Source: Aquiluna sp. (lineage in GTDB: Bacteria > Actinomycetota > Actinomycetes > Actinomycetales > Microbacteriaceae). From it: a stretch of DNA of 9,365 nt. The translations under genes were made by a program, and so were the position numbers. Within the stretch, counting starts at the first letter, position 1; each line of letters starts with the position of its first letter. Under the pieces are notes generated by a model. The model was not told the DNA's origin, ran no database searches, and worked only from the letters and a program-made list of their open reading frames with translations. The stretch spans positions 1 through 9,365 of the forward strand of contig JALQVB010000038.1 of the NCBI GenBank assembly GCA_023260495.1, written 5' to 3'. Positions 6,034 to 9,365 of the stretch are shown piece after piece.

Positions 6034-6912
6034 ATGCTGAGCCGGCTAGATAAGCTGCAGCTTTCCTTCGCAGTCTTGAATCTTGTGGCTGCAGCCATCA
6101 CAGCCGTGCTGGTGTTTGCCGATCCAAGAGAAATCCTTGGCGTTCCGCTTTGGATGAAGCCATTCAAGTTCTTCGTATCGGCAACCCTGATGTCGCTCAC
6201 GCTGGCCTATGTGATTCCCAAGATTGAGAAGCGTCAAAAGCTGGTTCAAATTTCCAGCATTGTAATAGTTGGCTCGCTGACAGTTGAGCTGGTGCTAATC
6301 ACATGGGCCGCAGCCAGTGAAACTACGAGTCATTTCAATGTGAGCAACCCCTTGGCCATTTCGGTATGGACGGCGATGGCCGGGTTCATAACCGCGGTCT
6401 GGGTTGCCACAATGATTTTGACTCTTATGTATCTGCGCTACGGCAGTGATCAGGGGATTCTGAAGCGCTCCATGGTCTGGGGCATGGGTATTTCAATCAT
6501 TGGCATGGGGGTCGCGTTCTTGATGACCGGCCCGACATCGGATCAGCTAGCAGATTTCCAGGGCATCGCAGGAGCCCACACCGTAGGAGCCGCTGACGGC
6601 GGACCTGGTCTGCCACTATTTGGCTGGTCAACGATCGCCGGTGACCTGCGGATTCCGCACTTCTTCGGTTTGCACGCTCTTCAAGCTCTGCCGCTCTTTG
6701 CTCTAGCCTTGAGAAACCGCGCATCGAAGCTATCTGTTGACCTATTTGGCATCGGCTATCTGATTGCGATAGCTCTACTAACTGCCCAGGCTCTTGGTCA
6801 GCAGTCAATTGTGGCGACACCAATCTGGATGATGGTGATGCTGTTGGTGGCGGTTCTTGCCCCGGTAATCATCGCCCTGGCCGGAAACACCAAGGAGAAG
6901 CTGCAGGCCTAG
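6034..6912 (+). CDS. Polytopic membrane protein of unidentified family, with four motif-embedded histidines
   Basis: I cannot assign this 292-residue protein to a named family. It has seven or eight hydrophobic helices (about 8-29, 45-61, 72-92, 109-134, 148-165, 207-225, 235-255, 263-283). Several stretches look like conserved motifs: WMKPFKFFVS (40-49) at the start of helix 2, TTSHFN (97-102), GAHTVGAADGGPG (180-192), GDLRIPHF (203-210) and GLHALQALPL (212-221). Four histidines fall in them (100, 182, 209, 214), three close to membrane boundaries. I have an impression of similar uncharacterised bacterial membrane proteins with SHFN and GLHALQ, but cannot verify it. Heme, quinone or metal binding is possible; nothing proves it. 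It begins 5 bases after the permease stop with no clear ribosome-binding site, so coupled translation as third gene of the exporter operon is likely. Its stop overlaps the convergent permease stop by 4 bases. Confidence 0.85.
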   Translation: MLSRLDKLQLSFAVLNLVAAAITAVLVFADPREILGVPLWMKPFKFFVSATLMSLTLAYVIPKIEKRQKLVQISSIVIVGSLTVELVLITWAAASETTSHFNVSNPLAISVWTAMAGFITAVWVATMILTLMYLRYGSDQGILKRSMVWGMGISIIGMGVAFLMTGPTSDQLADFQGIAGAHTVGAADGGPGLPLFGWSTIAGDLRIPHFFGLHALQALPLFALALRNRASKLSVDLFGIGYLIAIALLTAQALGQQSIVATPIWMMVMLLVAVLAPVIIALAGNTKEKLQA

Positions 6913-6931
6913 AGCCCTTTGGGCTTCAGGT
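6907..6931. terminator. Candidate bidirectional terminator hairpin at a convergent junction
   Basis: Around the loop TTT (6918-6920), AGCCC (6913-6917) pairs perfectly with GGGCT (6921-6925). The stem extends outward to 6907/6931 with two G-U pairs and one A-C mismatch on the + transcript. On + the stem is followed by ATTT; on - no T-run follows. It spans the overlapping stop codons of the two convergent genes (6909-6912), which is where a shared terminator would be expected, but it also encodes the last residues (PKGL) of the - strand permease. Confidence 0.4.
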
Positions 6932-7670
6932 ATTTCTGAGCGAGGGCGCTGAGGAAGTCAAAGACGAGCGCCAGGATGGCAACCATCACGGCGCCAATCA
7001 AAATCGCAGGACCACGGTCCAGCTTGAGGCCAGAGTTGATGGTCTCGCCCAATCCACCGCCACCCACCAAGAAGGCGAGCGCCGACATACCAACGTTGAT
7101 CACGATTGCGGTTCGGATTCCAGCGATGATCACCTCAACCGAAAGTGGCAGCTCGATGTGGAGCAGAATCTGGCGGGTGGTGTAGCCCATGCCTCGACCA
7201 GCGTCAATGACACTCTTGTCCACCTGCTCAAGGCCAACAATCGTGTTCCGAAGCACCGGCAGCAGCGAGAAGGTGGCAAGGGCCAAGATTACGGTGTTGA
7301 TTCCGGCTCCCATAAATGAGAAGAAGATCACAATCAGCCCATAGGCCGGCAGCGCCTGGGCCAAACCGAGAGTGTCAACCAGGAAATTCTTAAGCCGCGG
7401 GAATCCCTTTCGAGTCACCAAAATACCTAGCGGTATGGCGATGATGATCACCAGCAGCGAGGAGGAAAATCCGAGCAGGATCGTCTCAAACAGCTGGCGC
7501 TGAATCTTCTCCGGGGCAAGTATTGCCCGGGTGGTCTCATCGATGTCTGAGTACTGCCAAACCGCGATGCCAATGACGGCCAGGATGATGGCGAAGACAG
7601 GCGAAACGATGAGATCGAGCCGCTCGCTAAGCGGTGTTCGAGCTCTGATGTTCGGCGCTACAACTGACAA
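6909..7670 (-). CDS. Glycine betaine/carnitine/choline-type ABC transporter permease (OpuCB/OpuCD/ProW family), second permease of the operon
   Basis: One of two permease subunits of a type I importer for compatible solutes. Its 253 residues contain an N-terminal helix (about 20-38) and a loop rich in charged residues (41-60). A core of about five helices follows (roughly 62-86, 98-120, 122-138, 176-200, 222-245). The EAA motif that docks to the ATPase lies at 154-185 (DAGRGMG, then LPLSVEVIIAGIR). LVGGGGLGE (201-209) is typical of OpuC/ProW permeases. The extra N-terminal helix makes it longer than the compact OpuCB form. The start is TTG 7670, supported by GAGGGA 8 bases upstream; no ATG or GTG lies at a suitable place. 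It begins 5 bases after the ATPase stop and is the last gene of the unit. No binding-protein domain is fused to it. Confidence 0.9.
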   Translation of the reverse strand: MSVVAPNIRARTPLSERLDLIVSPVFAIILAVIGIAVWQYSDIDETTRAILAPEKIQRQLFETILLGFSSSLLVIIIAIPLGILVTRKGFPRLKNFLVDTLGLAQALPAYGLIVIFFSFMGAGINTVILALATFSLLPVLRNTIVGLEQVDKSVIDAGRGMGYTTRQILLHIELPLSVEVIIAGIRTAIVINVGMSALAFLVGGGGLGETINSGLKLDRGPAILIGAVMVAILALVFDFLSALAQKYLKPKGL

Positions 7671-7675
7671 GGTTC

Positions 7676-8794
7676 TTATCCCTCGCTCATGATCAACTTG
7701 GCAAGTGATTCAATCGTGCAGCAGCCCAGGTATTTACCCTTGCTATCTGTCACCGCGGCCATTCCCACCGATGACTGCAGCATCGTGGTGAGGGCGTCCT
7801 GCAGAGTATCTTCCGGCTGCAGATCCACCGTCACTGGACGTCCAGCCTTTTCAATTGGCTGGCTGGTGCGGTTCAGCGCCTTCTCGTCAATCCAACGAAT
7901 TGGCTTGTCTTTATCGTCTAGCAGCAGTGCAACCTGGTCCACGGACTCGTGCAGCTCCTTCAGCGCCTCCGCTCGGCCCACCGGTGCCCGCAGAATCGGC
8001 ACCTGGTGCAGATCGATGTCGCGCACCTTCTTCAGAGTCAAACCCTTCAGGATCGCGCCGGAGCCCAGGAAGCTCTCCACAAACTCGTCGGCAGGGTTGG
8101 AAAGAATCGCCTCTGGGGTGTCTAGCTGAGCAATCTCGCTACCCTCGCGCAAGATGGCGATGCGGTTTCCCATCTTGATGGCCTCATCAATATCGTGAGT
8201 CACAAAAACAATGGTTTTCTTTAGCTCCTGCTGCAGGCGCAGGAACTCGTTTTGTAGTCGGTCGCGGGTAATTGGGTCAATGGCGCCAAATGGTTCGTCC
8301 ATCAGTAGCACATCTGGGTCTGCAGCCAGCGCCCTGGCCACACCAACGCGCTGAGCCTGGCCGCCGGAAAGCTCCTTTGGGTAGCGATCACGATAGGTCT
8401 CGGGATCCATGGACACCAGCTCCAGCATCTCGTCGATGCGGGCCTCAATCTTGTCTTTGTCCCAACCGAGCAGCTTTGGCACGGTGGCGATGTTCTCCGC
8501 GATGGTGCGGTGCGGGAACAGGCCCACCTGCTGAATCACATAGCCAATCTTGCGACGCAGCTGCGATGGGTCAACATCGGTGACATCCTCGCCGTCGAGA
8601 ATGATGCGACCGGAGGTCGGTTCAATGAGACGGTTAATAAGGCGCAAGGTCGTGCTCTTGCCACAGCCCGATGGGCCAACCAGCACCAGCACCTCGCCAC
8701 GCTCAACCTCAAGATTGAGATTCCTCACGGCAGCGGGGGCGCCATTGGTGTAGCTCTTTACGACGCCTTCCAGCCGAATCAACGGTTCACTCAT
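7676..8794 (-). CDS. Osmoprotectant ABC transporter ATPase with C-terminal CBS region (OpuCA/ProV type)
   Basis: Powers uptake of quaternary-ammonium osmoprotectants such as glycine betaine; the exact solute is not readable from sequence. Residues 1-245 form the nucleotide-binding domain: Walker A GPSGCGKST (40-48), Q-loop VIQQVGLFP (86-94), signature LSGGQAQRVG (142-151), Walker B VLLMDEPFG (162-170) and switch His200 in VTHD. Residues about 262-372 are the regulatory CBS region. The second CBS (about 320-369, ending YLGCCTIESLAKLI) is clear; the first (about 264-306) is weak. In relatives this region senses ionic strength or cyclic di-AMP. At 372 residues the length is that of OpuCA. The start ATG 8794 overlaps the upstream permease stop (ATGA) and follows GAAGGGA at a good distance. 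Confidence 0.93.
   Translation of the reverse strand: MSEPLIRLEGVVKSYTNGAPAAVRNLNLEVERGEVLVLVGPSGCGKSTTLRLINRLIEPTSGRIILDGEDVTDVDPSQLRRKIGYVIQQVGLFPHRTIAENIATVPKLLGWDKDKIEARIDEMLELVSMDPETYRDRYPKELSGGQAQRVGVARALAADPDVLLMDEPFGAIDPITRDRLQNEFLRLQQELKKTIVFVTHDIDEAIKMGNRIAILREGSEIAQLDTPEAILSNPADEFVESFLGSGAILKGLTLKKVRDIDLHQVPILRAPVGRAEALKELHESVDQVALLLDDKDKPIRWIDEKALNRTSQPIEKAGRPVTVDLQPEDTLQDALTTMLQSSVGMAAVTDSKGKYLGCCTIESLAKLIMSEG
7679..7684 (-). promoter_or_regulatory. Ribosome-binding site supporting a TTG start
   Basis: On the - strand GAGGGA (7684-7679) lies within the last codons of the ATPase gene and is separated by 8 bases from TTG 7670. This spacing supports the unusual TTG as the permease start and indicates coupling of the two genes. 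Confidence 0.6.
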
Positions 8795-9365
8795 CGGATT
8801 CCCTTCGAGATAGTGGCAACGCGAAGTGCCTGCAAAATCAAATCAATTACCAGCGCCAGCAACAGACACAGAATGGTGCCGAGCCAGATCGCCTCAAGCG
8901 AGTTCGGTAGCGGCAGTCTCGCCAGGCCGCTCTTAATAAAGTCCCCCAGGCCGCCACCGGCAACCAGGGTGGCAATGGCCGCAATGCCCACAATCAGCAT
9001 CGAGGAAACGCGAATGCCGGCCAAGATCACCGGCCAGGCCAGCGGCAGCTGAACCTTTAGCAATACCTGGGCAGGGTTCAGCCCCATGCCCTTCGCGCTC
9101 TCGAGAACACCGGGGTCGATGCCATCAAGGCCGGTGATGGTGTTGCGCAAGATTGGCAGCAGCGAATACAAAAACAGTGCGATGAAAGAAGGGGCAAAGC
9201 CCAATCCCACCAGCGGGATAAAAATTACAAAGAGTGCGAGCGATGGAATGGTCAAGAAGACCGAGGCCACCGACAGCGCCAGTTCCTTTGCAAGAACATT
9301 CCTACGTGTCACGATGCCGGTGACGATGGCGAATGCGCCTGCCGTCACCAGCACCGAAACCACGT
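8791..9365 (-). CDS. Osmoprotectant ABC transporter permease (OpuCB/ProW family), N-terminus cut by window edge
   Basis: First permease of the importer operon. The frame is open to the right edge; the GTG at 9363 lies inside what should be the first or second helix, so about 20-40 N-terminal residues are probably missing. The visible 190 residues hold about four to five helices and the ATPase-docking EAA motif (ESAKGMGLNPAQ, then LPLAWPVILAGIR, visible residues 88-118). LVAGGGLGDFI follows, as in OpuC-type permeases. VTRRNVLAK near the visible start matches the loop before the core in this family. It overlaps the ATPase gene by 4 bases. Having two different permeases with one ATPase resembles Bacillus OpuC (CA, CB, CD). 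The C-terminus is complete and carries no fused substrate-binding domain. Confidence 0.88.
   Translation of the reverse strand, partial: VVSVLVTAGAFAIVTGIVTRRNVLAKELALSVASVFLTIPSLALFVIFIPLVGLGFAPSFIALFLYSLLPILRNTITGLDGIDPGVLESAKGMGLNPAQVLLKVQLPLAWPVILAGIRVSSMLIVGIAAIATLVAGGGLGDFIKSGLARLPLPNSLEAIWLGTILCLLLALVIDLILQALRVATISKGIR

Noticed and set aside
8510..9052. 180-codon + strand open frame across the ATPase/permease junction
   Set aside because: Both strands cannot plausibly code here; the - strand frames contain intact Walker A and EAA motifs, and the + frame shows none.
1..9365. Search for tRNA, rRNA, CRISPR arrays, insertion sequences, prophage, defence or toxin-antitoxin genes
   Set aside because: No cloverleaf-like, repeat-spacer, terminal-inverted-repeat or transposase signals were seen, and almost all sequence is taken up by identified genes.

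Overview
The window reads as chromosomal DNA of an actinobacterium, most likely a small-genome, moderately GC-rich member of the Microbacteriaceae type; the phylum is well supported, the family is a guess. The evidence is the block PASTA kinase pair / TrpG-type amidotransferase / CrgA / rhomboid / PpiA. It matches, in order and relative orientation, the origin-proximal pknA-pknB-trpG-crgA-ppiA region of Mycobacterium and relatives. CrgA is found only in actinobacteria. Coding density is extreme: I count only about 213 non-coding bases in 9365. Neighbouring genes overlap by 4 bp or sit 1-5 bp apart, and all three convergent junctions have overlapping or nearly abutting stop codons.

Layout. Positions 1-443 hold the 3' end of a PASTA-containing membrane protein, probably a PknA-like kinase. 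Positions 521-2338 (+) hold a complete PknB with kinase, one membrane segment and three PASTA domains. Convergent to it is a glutamine amidotransferase of the TrpG/PabA type (2335-2970, -). A 57-bp divergent promoter region separates that gene from crgA (3028-3297, +). Next come a rhomboid protease (3299-3949, -) and cyclophilin PpiA (3949-4476, -), which form a coupled pair. Divergent from ppiA is a three-gene + strand operon: a BcrA/NatA-type ABC ATPase (4545-5255), its ABC-2 permease (5252-6028) and a 292-residue polytopic membrane protein of no family I can name (6034-6912). Convergent to this, on the - strand, are a permease at the right edge (8791-9365, N-terminus missing), a CBS-containing ATPase (7676-8794) and a second permease (6909-7670). 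Together these make an OpuC/ProVW-type compatible-solute importer. Its substrate-binding protein is not in the window.

How the genes fit together. The left half is cell-envelope growth and division control: PASTA kinases sense cell-wall material and phosphorylate division and wall-synthesis proteins, and CrgA is a small divisome protein. TrpG/PabA (tryptophan or folate), rhomboid and PpiA are syntenic passengers. The right half is membrane transport: one exporter-like ABC pair of unknown substrate and one osmoprotectant importer.

I found no tRNA, rRNA, CRISPR array, insertion sequence or phage gene, and no gene-free stretch longer than 80 bp. Most of the window is a conserved housekeeping region. 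The least explained item is the membrane protein at 6034-6912, with four histidines in strongly motif-like settings. The pair of interleaved divergent promoters with apparently leaderless starts, and the stop-on-stop convergent junctions, are the other points worth checking.
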